DNA of 6,921 bases from contig CAKTBC010000092.1 in the NCBI GenBank assembly GCA_934533005.1, forward strand, positions 1 through 6,921, given 5' to 3'. Positions within the stretch are counted from its first letter, which is position 1, and each line of letters begins with the position of its first letter. The notes below the pieces were generated by a model. The model searched no databases. It saw only the letters and a program-made list of their open reading frames with translations, and was not told where the DNA came from. A program made the translations under genes and the position numbers. Source of the DNA: an uncultured Oscillospiraceae bacterium. Lineage in GTDB: Bacteria > Bacillota > Clostridia > Oscillospirales > Oscillospiraceae. This document shows, one piece after another, positions 1 through 5,650 of the stretch.

Positions 1-594
1 GCGGGCAAAACGATCTACGCGACCGGCAAGGGCAGCACGCCGGAATACTTCCTGCGGTATCTGCTCGCCGAAAACGGTCTTGAGCTTGACACCGACGTGG
101 CCGTTGAGTGGAAGAGCGAGCCGAGCGAGGTCGTCTCTCTTCTCAAAGCCGAAAACGGCGGTATTGCCATGCTGCCGCAGCCCTACGTCACCGCCGCGGC
201 CGCGCAGCTCGGCGAGGGCTTCCGCGCGGCAGTGAGCCTTTCCGAGGCGTGGGATGCGCTCGATAACGGCAGCCGCTGCGTGACGGCGGGCGTCGTTGTG
301 CGCACCGAGTTTGCCGAAGCTCACCCCGAGGCGGTCGAGGCGTTCCTCGCCGAGATGGCGGAGAGCGTGGATTGGGTCAACGCGAATCCCGCCGATGCGG
401 GCGAAATTTGCGGTGCGCTCAACATCGTTAAAGCGCCGGTCGCTGCGAAGGCCATCCCGAACTGCAATCTTGTGTGCCTCACCGGCGAGGCGATGATCGC
501 CGCGGCCACCGGCACGCTCGAAACGCTCTTCGCGCTCAACCCCTCCGCCGTCGGCGGCGCGCTGCCGGGCGAGGATTTCTGGTTCGGTGCGTAA
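1..594 (+). CDS. ABC transporter substrate-binding protein, NitT/TauT type (C-terminal part, 5' end outside window)
   Basis: The open frame runs from base 1 to a TAA at 592-594, giving the last 197 residues; the start, signal peptide and first lobe lie outside the window. The visible part has the look of the SsuA/TauA/NMT1-like periplasmic-binding fold (COG0715 class): an early GSTPEYFLRYLL segment, then a WKSEPSEVVSLL helix, a strand-like GGIAMLPQPYV segment that in this family lines the hinge and ligand cleft, and a C-terminal helical region ending in PGEDFWFGA. In such systems the lipid-anchored protein captures an organic or inorganic anion or small metabolite outside the membrane and delivers it to the permease. 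The permease and ATPase follow directly and overlap, which supports the assignment. The ligand (sulfonate, nitrate, taurine, pyrimidine precursor or other) cannot be inferred. The GTG at 97 is internal and is not the start. Confidence 0.85.
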   Translation, partial: AGKTIYATGKGSTPEYFLRYLLAENGLELDTDVAVEWKSEPSEVVSLLKAENGGIAMLPQPYVTAAAAQLGEGFRAAVSLSEAWDALDNGSRCVTAGVVVRTEFAEAHPEAVEAFLAEMAESVDWVNANPADAGEICGALNIVKAPVAAKAIPNCNLVCLTGEAMIAAATGTLETLFALNPSAVGGALPGEDFWFGA

Positions 595-1363
595 GGGCAC
601 GAAAAAACTTCATCCCAACGGCGCCGCGGCGAGAATCTTCGCCGCGGCTCTCGCGCTTTGCGTCTGGCAGCTCGGCGCGATGGCGCTCGGGAACGACCTT
701 CTGCTCGTAACGCCCGTTGCGGTCGCGCGGCGGCTTTGTGAGCTCGTCGTCACAGCGGACTTCTGGGCAACGCTCGGCTTTACGTTTTCGCGCATCGCGC
801 TGGGCTTTCTGATCGCTCTCGCCCTCGCGGCGGTGCTCGCCGCGCTCGCCGCCGCCGTGCCGTTTTTCGAGACGTTGCTGCGGCCTTACGTCGCGGTGAT
901 CCAGTCGGTGCCGGTCGCGTCGTTCATCGTGATCGCGTTTCTGTGGCTCTCGGCGCGGCGGCTTTCGACGTTTATCGCCTTTCTGATGGTCTTTCCGGTA
1001 TTGTATACAAATCTGCTGCAGGGTATCCGCGCCGCCGACCGAAACCTTTTGGAAATGGCGGACGTATTTTGTCTGCCGTTTGCCCGGCGCGTCCGGTGCA
1101 TTTACCTTCCGGCGCTGCGCCCCGCACTGGGCGCGGGCTGCCGCGTTGCGCTCGGGCTCTGCTGGAAGGCGGGCGTCGCCGCGGAGGTCATCGGCGTTGT
1201 GGCGCAAAGCGTCGGCGGCAGGCTCTATGACGCCAAGGCGTATCTCGAGATCGCCGATCTCTTTGCCTGGACGGTCGTGATCGTTGCGGTGAGCGCGCTT
1301 TTTGAGCGCGTATTCCTCTTCCTTCTCGGCATAATTTTTGACGCTCTGGAGCACGCGGTATGA
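587..1363 (+). CDS. ABC transporter permease, NitT/TauT (SsuC-like) type
   Basis: This 258-residue protein is an integral membrane subunit of an ABC importer. Hydrophobic stretches lie at about residues 14-34, 63-91, 97-121, 126-143, 183-205 and 224-251, consistent with six membrane segments and the usual SsuC/TauC length of 250-270. The cytoplasmic EAA loop that docks on the ATPase is at about 156-175 (EMADVFC, nine residues, then I-x-LP). It fits the EAA-x3-G-x9-I-x-LP pattern, with the second A replaced by M and the G by C. The WKAGVAAEVIG segment at 193-203 is typical of this permease family. The start is GTG at 587, inside the preceding gene (8-base overlap), with a weak GAGG 12 bases upstream, so translation probably depends on ribosomes finishing the binding-protein gene. 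The 3' end overlaps the ATPase gene at ATGA. Confidence 0.88.
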   Translation: MRKGTKKLHPNGAAARIFAAALALCVWQLGAMALGNDLLLVTPVAVARRLCELVVTADFWATLGFTFSRIALGFLIALALAAVLAALAAAVPFFETLLRPYVAVIQSVPVASFIVIAFLWLSARRLSTFIAFLMVFPVLYTNLLQGIRAADRNLLEMADVFCLPFARRVRCIYLPALRPALGAGCRVALGLCWKAGVAAEVIGVVAQSVGGRLYDAKAYLEIADLFAWTVVIVAVSALFERVFLFLLGIIFDALEHAV

Positions 1364-1935
1364 AAAACGCCATTTTGATCGAACACATTTCCAAAAGCTA
1401 CGGAGAAACCGTCGTTTTCCGCGATTTTTCCGCGCGCCTCCCGCTCGGGGAGACAAGCGTTATCACCGGCGTTTCCGGCAGCGGGAAAACAACGCTGCTG
1501 CGCCTCATTCTCGGGCTGGAAATGCCGGACGAGGGCGCGATCACCGGCGTCCCGGCGCGGCGCGCCGCCGTCTTTCAGGAGGACCGGCTCTGCCCGCAGC
1601 TCACGGCGCTCGAAAATGTTCTGCTCATTGCCGGGCGGAAAAGAGAGCGCGAGGCGCGCGACATGCTCGCCCGGCTCGGTCTCGGCAAAAGCCTCGCTGT
1701 TCCGGCGGCGGAGCTCTCCGGCGGGATGCGGCGGCGGTGCGCGCTCGCACGGGCGCTCTGCGCAAAGTTTGACCTGCTCGCGCTCGACGAGCCGTTCAAG
1801 GGGCTGGATGAGGCGAACCGCCGCGCCGCCATGGACGCAGTGCACGCGCTTCCGGGTGACAAAACCGTCTTACTTGTCACCCACGACGCTGCCGAAGCCG
1901 AATTTTTCGGCGGAAACCGGCTTTCTGTCCCTTGA
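1360..1935 (+). CDS. ABC transporter ATP-binding protein, NitT/TauT type, compact
   Basis: This 191-residue nucleotide-binding subunit should power the importer encoded by the two preceding genes. All core motifs are present: Walker A GVSGSGKTT at 37-45, Q-loop Q73, signature LSGGM at 119-123, Walker B LLALDEP at 139-145, D-loop GLD at 148-150 and switch histidine H175 in VTHDAAEAE. The protein ends about 16 residues after that histidine, whereas SsuB/TauB proteins usually have 240-270 residues. The C-terminal extension of those relatives is therefore missing, but the catalytic domain is complete, and I see no frameshift that would explain a loss. The ATG lies in the ATGA overlap with the permease stop (1360-1363), which suggests translational coupling. 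The stop codon sits inside the -35 box of the next promoter, and no terminator is seen directly after the gene. Confidence 0.9.
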   Translation: MKNAILIEHISKSYGETVVFRDFSARLPLGETSVITGVSGSGKTTLLRLILGLEMPDEGAITGVPARRAAVFQEDRLCPQLTALENVLLIAGRKREREARDMLARLGLGKSLAVPAAELSGGMRRRCALARALCAKFDLLALDEPFKGLDEANRRAAMDAVHALPGDKTVLLVTHDAAEAEFFGGNRLSVP

Positions 1936-1960
1936 CAGCTCGCCGATTCCACGATAGAAT
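1932..1960 (+). promoter_or_regulatory. SigA-type promoter for the riboswitch and P-type ATPase
   Basis: A perfect -35 box TTGACA (1932-1937) and a -10 box TAGAAT (1955-1960) are separated by 17 bases, the optimal spacing. Transcription would begin near 1967, just before the folded leader. The -35 box includes the TGA stop codon (1933-1935) of the ABC ATPase gene, so the promoter is nested at the operon boundary. Confidence 0.85.
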
Positions 1961-1965
1961 ACAGG

Positions 1966-2064
1966 GACTCCAAGGGGGAGTAGTCTGCCGCATTCGCGGC
2001 TGCAAATCAACAGTTACTCGGCGGGTCTCCCGCCTGGTTTGCATGAAATGACCAGACCCGTGGG
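1966..2064 (+). promoter_or_regulatory. yybP-ykoY-type manganese riboswitch aptamer
   Basis: The leader carries the hallmark GGGGAGTAG (1975-1983) of the yybP-ykoY (Mn2+) riboswitch class. Visible pairing: a closing helix 1970-1976 with 2057-2063 (one A-G mismatch); a possible 3-bp upper helix 1983-1985 with 2050-2052; a hairpin 1987-1991/1996-2000 with loop ATTC; and a long arm 2002-2009/2035-2042 (8 bp, one G-U). That arm carries a one-sided internal loop ACAGTTACTC (2010-2019) and is capped by a 6-bp G+C hairpin 2020-2025/2029-2034. In characterised members, the purine-rich loop after the closing helix and the internal loop of the other arm dock to bind Mn2+. Position, a following terminator and a downstream metal-pump gene all agree with this class. 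The family is recognised from the motif and fold by eye, not by a covariance search. Confidence 0.85.
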
Positions 2065-2096
2065 CAGAATTTTCCCATTCTGTCCGCGGGTCTTTT
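2054..2096 (+). terminator. Riboswitch-controlled intrinsic terminator (expression platform)
   Basis: A 17-bp stem pairs 2054-2070 with 2077-2093 (two G-U pairs) around loop TTTCCC, and is followed by a short T-rich run (TTTT at 2093-2096). Bases 2057-2063 of its 5' arm are the same bases that form the 3' strand of the aptamer closing helix. Aptamer and terminator therefore exclude each other. The expected logic is termination without ligand and read-through when Mn2+ stabilises the aptamer. It could also stop transcripts arriving from the ABC importer operon. Confidence 0.85.
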
Positions 2097-2129
2097 CATC
2101 ATTATAAAAAACACATCCAAACATTCATC

Positions 2130-2138
2130 AAGGAGGGG
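2130..2138 (+). promoter_or_regulatory. Strong ribosome binding site that fixes the TTG start of the P-type ATPase
   Basis: AAGGAGGGG lies 6 bases before TTG at 2145. No ATG occurs in this frame near the expected N-terminus, and the residues that follow TTG match the usual N-terminal region of the pump, so TTG is taken as the start. Confidence 0.85.
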
Positions 2139-2144
2139 TTTTCT

Positions 2145-4799
2145 TTGAGATTCTATTGCGAAGAAGCCGAAGCCGTCCTGCGCGATGTGGACAGCACATC
2201 CGAAGGTCTCACGAGCGCGGAGGCGGAAAAACGCCTCGCGGCCAACGGTAAAAACAAGCTGGCCGAGGGCAAGAAGGACTCGCTCATCAAGCGGTTCTTC
2301 CAGCAGATGGGCGACCCGATGATCATCATCCTGCTCGTCGCCGCGGCGATCAGCGGCGTGCTGGCCGTTGTGCAGGGCGAAAGCTTTGCCGACGTCATCA
2401 TCATTCTCGCCGTCGTCATCATCAACGCGGTGCTCGGCGTCTATCAGGAGAGCAAGGCGGAAAAGGCCATCGAAGCTTTGCAGCAGATGTCGGCGGCAAC
2501 GTCCAAGGTGCTGCGCGACGGGAAGATGGTCACCATCCACAGCGAAGACCTTGTCGTGGGCGACGTGGTGATCCTCGAGGCCGGCGACGCGATCCCGGCG
2601 GACGGCCGCATTCTCACGAGCGCCAGCATGAAGATCGAGGAAGCCGCTCTCACCGGCGAAAGCGTCCCTGTGAGCAAATTCATTGATATCATCAACCTTG
2701 CGCCCGAGGCGAAGGACGTCCCGCTCGGCGACCGCAAGAACATGGTGTACATGGGCTCCACGGTCGTCTATGGCCGCGGCACCGCCGTCATCACCGCCAC
2801 CGGCATGGACACCGAGATGGGCAAGATCGCGGACGCGCTCTCCAACGCCGAGCAGGGGCAGACCCCGCTGCAGATCAAGCTCAGCCAGCTCTCGAAGATC
2901 CTTACCTGGCTCGTGCTCGGCATCTGCGTCGTCATTTTTGCGGTGCAGCTCCTGCGTGCGGGCGGCTTCAGCTTTGAAGTCATTCTCAACTCCTTCATGA
3001 TCGCGGTCTCGCTCGCCGTGGCCGCCATCCCGGAGGGACTCGCCGCGGTCGTCACGGTCGTCCTCTCCATCGGCGTTACGAACATGTCCCGCCGCAACGC
3101 GATCATCCGCCGTCTGACGGCGGTGGAAACGCTCGGCTGCGCGCAGATCATCTGCTCGGATAAGACCGGCACGCTCACGCAGAACCGCATGACCGTCACC
3201 GACACCTGGACGGACGACCCCATCCTGCTCGCCAAGGCCATGGCGCTTTGCAGCGACGCGAAGCGCTTTCTCGGCATGCACTCCGCCGAGGGCGAGCCGA
3301 CGGAGGCCGCGCTTGTCAACCACGCGCACGATCTCCGGCTCTATAAGGACGAGCTGGACGAGAAATACCCGCGCATCGGCGAAGCGCCGTTTGATTCCGG
3401 CCGCAAGATGATGTCCACCGTCCACACCGAGGACGGCAAGACCGTGCAGTACACCAAGGGCGCCACGGAGATGCTGCTCGAGCGCTGCTCCGGTTACTGG
3501 TACGAGGGCAAGATCCACCCGATCACGGAGGAATACAAGGAAAACGTCCGCTGCCACGCCAAGGAATTTGCCGATCGCGCGCTGCGCGTGCTCGGCGCAG
3601 CGTTCCGCCCCTGGGACGGCGTTCCCGCCGATTACGAAGCCGAAACGCTGGAGCACGATCTCGTGTTCATCGGCTTCCTCGGCATGATCGACCCCTGCCG
3701 CCCGGAGGTCTACGGCGCGATCCGCGAGTGCCGCGAGGCCGGCATCCGCCCGATCATGATCACCGGCGACCACATTGACACCGCCGTCGCCATCGCGCGC
3801 GATCTCGGCATCCTGACCGACGATACCCGCGCCATCACCGGCTCGCAGCTCGGCGAGATGAGCGACGAGGAATTCGCGAAGGTCTTTAAAGAGATCTCCG
3901 TTTACGCCCGCGTGCAGCCGGAGCATAAGACACGCATCGTCAATGCCTGGCGCAACGCCGGGTACGTTACCGCCATGACCGGCGACGGTGTGAACGATGC
4001 GCCCTCCATCAAGTCCGCCGACATCGGCGTCGGCATGGGCATCACCGGCACAGACGTGACGAAAAACGTGGCCGACATGGTGCTCGCGGATGACAACTTC
4101 GCCACGATCGTCGGCGCGGTCGAGGAAGGCCGCCGCATTTACGACAACATCCGCAAGGCCATCCAGTTCCTGCTCGGCTCGAACATGAGCGAGGTCATCA
4201 GCATCTTCGTTGCCACGCTCATGGGCTTTACGATCCTCGAGCCGGTGCATCTGCTCTGGATCAACCTTGTGACCGACTGCTTCCCCGCGCTCGCGCTCGG
4301 CATGGAAAACGCCGAAAAGGACATCATGCAGCGCCGCCCGCGCAGCGCCAAGGCCGGCATCTTCGCCGGCGGTATGGGCGGAGACATTGCGTATCAGGGT
4401 CTGATGGTCTCGGTGCTCGTGCTCGTTTCCTATTTCATCGGCCACTTCATGGAGTCCGGCGTTTGGGAGATCCCGGCCAACGGCCTGAGCCCCGATGGCA
4501 CGACCATGGCGTTCCTCACCATGTCCATGGCAGAGATCTTCCACAGCCTGAACATGCGCTCGCAGCGCGGCAGTATCTTCACGATGGGCTCGCGCAACTG
4601 GGCGCTGCTCGTCTCGTCTCTCGCGGCGCTGCTCCTCACGACGCTCGTGTGCGAGGTGCCGTTTATCGCCGCAGCGTTCGACTTCACCAGCGTGGAATTC
4701 AACGAGTATATCATCGCCATCGGCCTCGGCTTCCTCGTCATCCCGATCGTGGAGATCGTGAAATTCTTCCAGCGTCTGGCGGCGAAGAAGAAAGGCTGA
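2145..4799 (+). CDS. Cation-transporting P-type ATPase (P2A, SERCA-like); probable Mn2+ and/or Ca2+ exporter
   Basis: This 884-residue ion pump couples ATP hydrolysis to cation export across the cytoplasmic membrane. Its length matches bacterial P2A pumps (about 870-900). Motifs in order: actuator TGES at 170-173; PEGL in M4 at 296-299; phosphorylated aspartate D339 in DKTGTLT; nucleotide-domain F416 (PFDSGRK) and K438 (TKGATE); hinge TGDGVNDAP from 612. Ion ligands match SERCA at every main position: E297 (E309), N680 and E683 in SNMSEV (N768, E771), N707, T710 and D711 in NLVTD (N796, T799, D800), and E797 in M8 (E908). Both sites thus look complete, unlike PMR1-type or Listeria pumps with a single site. 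The leader reads as a Mn2+ riboswitch, and Lactococcus YoaB, a related pump behind the same riboswitch class, is linked to Mn2+ export, so Mn2+ is a strong candidate. Ca2+ cannot be excluded. The gene is transcribed alone and starts at TTG. Confidence 0.93.
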   Translation: MRFYCEEAEAVLRDVDSTSEGLTSAEAEKRLAANGKNKLAEGKKDSLIKRFFQQMGDPMIIILLVAAAISGVLAVVQGESFADVIIILAVVIINAVLGVYQESKAEKAIEALQQMSAATSKVLRDGKMVTIHSEDLVVGDVVILEAGDAIPADGRILTSASMKIEEAALTGESVPVSKFIDIINLAPEAKDVPLGDRKNMVYMGSTVVYGRGTAVITATGMDTEMGKIADALSNAEQGQTPLQIKLSQLSKILTWLVLGICVVIFAVQLLRAGGFSFEVILNSFMIAVSLAVAAIPEGLAAVVTVVLSIGVTNMSRRNAIIRRLTAVETLGCAQIICSDKTGTLTQNRMTVTDTWTDDPILLAKAMALCSDAKRFLGMHSAEGEPTEAALVNHAHDLRLYKDELDEKYPRIGEAPFDSGRKMMSTVHTEDGKTVQYTKGATEMLLERCSGYWYEGKIHPITEEYKENVRCHAKEFADRALRVLGAAFRPWDGVPADYEAETLEHDLVFIGFLGMIDPCRPEVYGAIRECREAGIRPIMITGDHIDTAVAIARDLGILTDDTRAITGSQLGEMSDEEFAKVFKEISVYARVQPEHKTRIVNAWRNAGYVTAMTGDGVNDAPSIKSADIGVGMGITGTDVTKNVADMVLADDNFATIVGAVEEGRRIYDNIRKAIQFLLGSNMSEVISIFVATLMGFTILEPVHLLWINLVTDCFPALALGMENAEKDIMQRRPRSAKAGIFAGGMGGDIAYQGLMVSVLVLVSYFIGHFMESGVWEIPANGLSPDGTTMAFLTMSMAEIFHSLNMRSQRGSIFTMGSRNWALLVSSLAALLLTTLVCEVPFIAAAFDFTSVEFNEYIIAIGLGFLVIPIVEIVKFFQRLAAKKKG

Positions 4800-4832
4800 C
4801 AAAAAGCGGAGTCCGAATAAAAAAAACATAGT

Positions 4833-4892
4833 TTTTCCCCCGCAGATATTATCTGCGGGGGAAAAGGCTCGGCGAAGGGCTATGGCCTTTTT
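4833..4892 (+). terminator. Terminator region after the P-type ATPase gene
   Basis: A perfect 15-bp stem pairs 4833-4847 with 4851-4865 around loop ATT, about 30 bases after the pump stop codon. The + strand has no T run directly after the hairpin; A-rich sequence precedes it (4819-4826). CATAG (4827-4831) can pair with CTATG (4880-4884), forming a larger structure with TTTTT at 4888-4892 close to its base, which could end + strand transcripts. On the - strand the hairpin is followed by eight T within a few bases. The hairpin is certain; its direction of action is less clear. Confidence 0.6.
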
Positions 4893-4915
4893 ATGAGGAT
4901 GCAGCCAATGTTAAC

Positions 4916-4933
4916 AATTTGTCTATGCAAATT
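4916..4933. repeat. Inverted repeat AATTTG-n6-CAAATT at the hpf -35 region
   Basis: Perfect 6-base arms (4916-4921 and 4928-4933) flank TCTATG and overlap the -35 region of the hpf promoter. It could be a binding site for a dimeric regulator. It does not fit the 15-base CodY consensus. In AT-rich intergenic DNA such a repeat may also arise by chance. Confidence 0.35.
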
Positions 4934-4952
4934 CCTTTTTGTGTGGTATAAT
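4924..4952 (+). promoter_or_regulatory. Promoter of hpf (extended -10)
   Basis: A consensus TATAAT (4947-4952) is preceded by TG-G (4944-4946), giving an extended -10. At 17 bases spacing the -35 position (TATGCA, 4924-4929) is weak, which is common for extended -10 promoters. Transcription would start near 4959, leaving a leader of about 25 bases before the ATG at 4984. Confidence 0.75.
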
Positions 4953-4967
4953 ATGCTCACAACCACG

Positions 4968-4974
4968 AAAGGAG
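4968..4974 (+). promoter_or_regulatory. Ribosome binding site of hpf
   Basis: AAAGGAG lies 9 bases before ATG 4984 and decides the start in favour of that ATG over the upstream in-frame TTG at 4939. Confidence 0.8.
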
Positions 4975-4983
4975 TTGGATGGA

Positions 4984-5529
4984 ATGAAATTCACCATCAC
5001 GGGCAAGAAGCTGGAAGTCAGCGAGGAACTCCGCGCCTACGCCGAGAAAAAGGTCGGCAAGATCGAACGCCTTTTCCGCAGCGGGGACAGCGAAGCCTTC
5101 ATCACCTTCAGCCGCGAACGCGGTCGCTACACCGCCGAGGTCACTCTCAAAAACAACGGTATGTTCTACCGGGTGAGCGAGACGACCGGGGATATGTTCG
5201 CGTCCATTGACTCCGCCTGCGCGTCCATCGAGCGCCAGATCCGCAAGAACAAGACCCGTCTTGAGAAGAAGCTCAAGGCCGGCCCGATCGAGTGGACGGA
5301 TACCGGTGTCGGCCCCGTGGACGAAGAAGAGGAAAGCGGCGATTTCACCATCGTCCGCACCAAGCGCTTCTCCATCAAGCCGATGACGCCGCAGGAGGCC
5401 ATCTTGCAGATGAACCTGCTGGAGCATGAGTTCTATGCCTTCCTCAACAGCGAGGACGCAGACGCCTTTTCGGTCGTCTACCGCCGCAAGAACGGCGGCT
5501 ACGGCCTGATCTCCGATACGGAGGAATAA
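4984..5529 (+). CDS. hpf: Ribosome hibernation promoting factor, long form
   Basis: This 181-residue protein is close in length to long-form HPF of Firmicutes (about 185-190). In that family the protein inactivates idle 70S ribosomes in stationary phase or stress by blocking the decoding region and joining two ribosomes into a 100S dimer. The N-terminal S30AE/HPF domain spans about 1-98 (MKFTITGKKLEVSEELRAYA, then basic helices with RQIRKNKTRLEKKLK). An acidic linker (about 103-119) leads to the C-terminal dimerisation domain at about 121-178 (IVRTKRFSIKPMTPQEAILQM, HEFYAFLNSEDADAFSVVYRRKNGGYGLI). The start is ATG 4984, with AAAGGAG ending 9 bases before it. An in-frame TTG at 4939 lies upstream of the promoter -10 and cannot be the start of this transcript. 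The gene stands alone between its own promoter and terminator. Confidence 0.95.
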   Translation: MKFTITGKKLEVSEELRAYAEKKVGKIERLFRSGDSEAFITFSRERGRYTAEVTLKNNGMFYRVSETTGDMFASIDSACASIERQIRKNKTRLEKKLKAGPIEWTDTGVGPVDEEEESGDFTIVRTKRFSIKPMTPQEAILQMNLLEHEFYAFLNSEDADAFSVVYRRKNGGYGLISDTEE

Positions 5530-5548
5530 ACCGAATATACAGCAAGAA

Positions 5549-5584
5549 CCCGGCGGGAGCAAATGCTCCCGCCGGGCTTTTTTT
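5549..5584 (+). terminator. Intrinsic terminator of hpf
   Basis: A perfect 12-bp G+C-rich stem pairs 5549-5560 with 5565-5576 around loop AAAT, followed by C and seven T (5578-5584). Flanking AGCAA (5541-5545) and TTGCT (5583-5587) can extend the pairing. It lies 19 bases after the hpf stop codon and just before the next promoter. Confidence 0.95.
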
Positions 5585-5588
5585 GCTG

Positions 5589-5618
5589 TTGACCGCCTAA
5601 CGAGTGTTCGGTTATAAT
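5589..5618 (+). promoter_or_regulatory. SigA-type promoter of the TetR-family gene
   Basis: The -35 box TTGACC (5589-5594) and -10 box TATAAT (5613-5618) are 18 bases apart. Transcription would start near 5625. The promoter begins directly after the hpf terminator T run. Confidence 0.85.
5598..5614. promoter_or_regulatory. Possible operator for TetR-family autoregulation
   Basis: An imperfect palindrome lies between the -35 and -10 boxes: outer arms TAAC (5598-5601) and GTTA (5611-5614), with an off-centre inner CGA-GTGT-TCG (5601/5602-5610). TetR-family repressors often bind a palindrome in the spacer of their own promoter. The two halves are not in perfect register, so this is a candidate only. 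Confidence 0.4.
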
Positions 5619-5637
5619 ATTTCCATCAAACACCCAC

Positions 5638-5643
5638 AGGAGG
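5638..5643 (+). promoter_or_regulatory. Ribosome binding site of the TetR-family gene
   Basis: A consensus AGGAGG ends 7 bases before ATG 5651, which fixes the start of the regulator. Confidence 0.9.
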
Positions 5644-5650
5644 CTCGGTC

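Noticed and set aside
536..1456. A 306-residue open frame on the - strand opposite the permease
   Set aside because: It is highly charged, low in complexity (R, E, H rich) and lies fully antisense to a well-recognised permease gene.
1966..2064. A NiCo (czcD) or other metal riboswitch instead of the Mn2+ class
   Set aside because: The repeated junction motifs of the NiCo class are absent, while GGGGAGTAG and the two-arm layout fit yybP-ykoY.
2103..2108. TATAAA after the riboswitch terminator as a second promoter for the pump
   Set aside because: No acceptable -35 lies 16-18 bases upstream, where the terminator 3' arm sits. It would also bypass the riboswitch.
2007..4829. A 940-residue open frame on the - strand opposite the P-type ATPase
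   Set aside because: It is the antisense shadow of a G+C-rich gene: composition is dominated by H, D, R, A and E, no domain is recognisable, there is no ribosome binding site, and it even spans the riboswitch terminator.
4939..4983. An upstream TTG start for hpf adding 15 residues
   Set aside because: It lies before the -10 box of the hpf promoter, has no ribosome binding site, and the family N-terminus begins at MKFTITGK from ATG 4984.
4893..5210. A 105-residue + strand open frame overlapping the start of hpf
   Set aside because: It runs in another frame of hpf, has no plausible ribosome binding site, and most of it is out-of-frame translation of a conserved gene.
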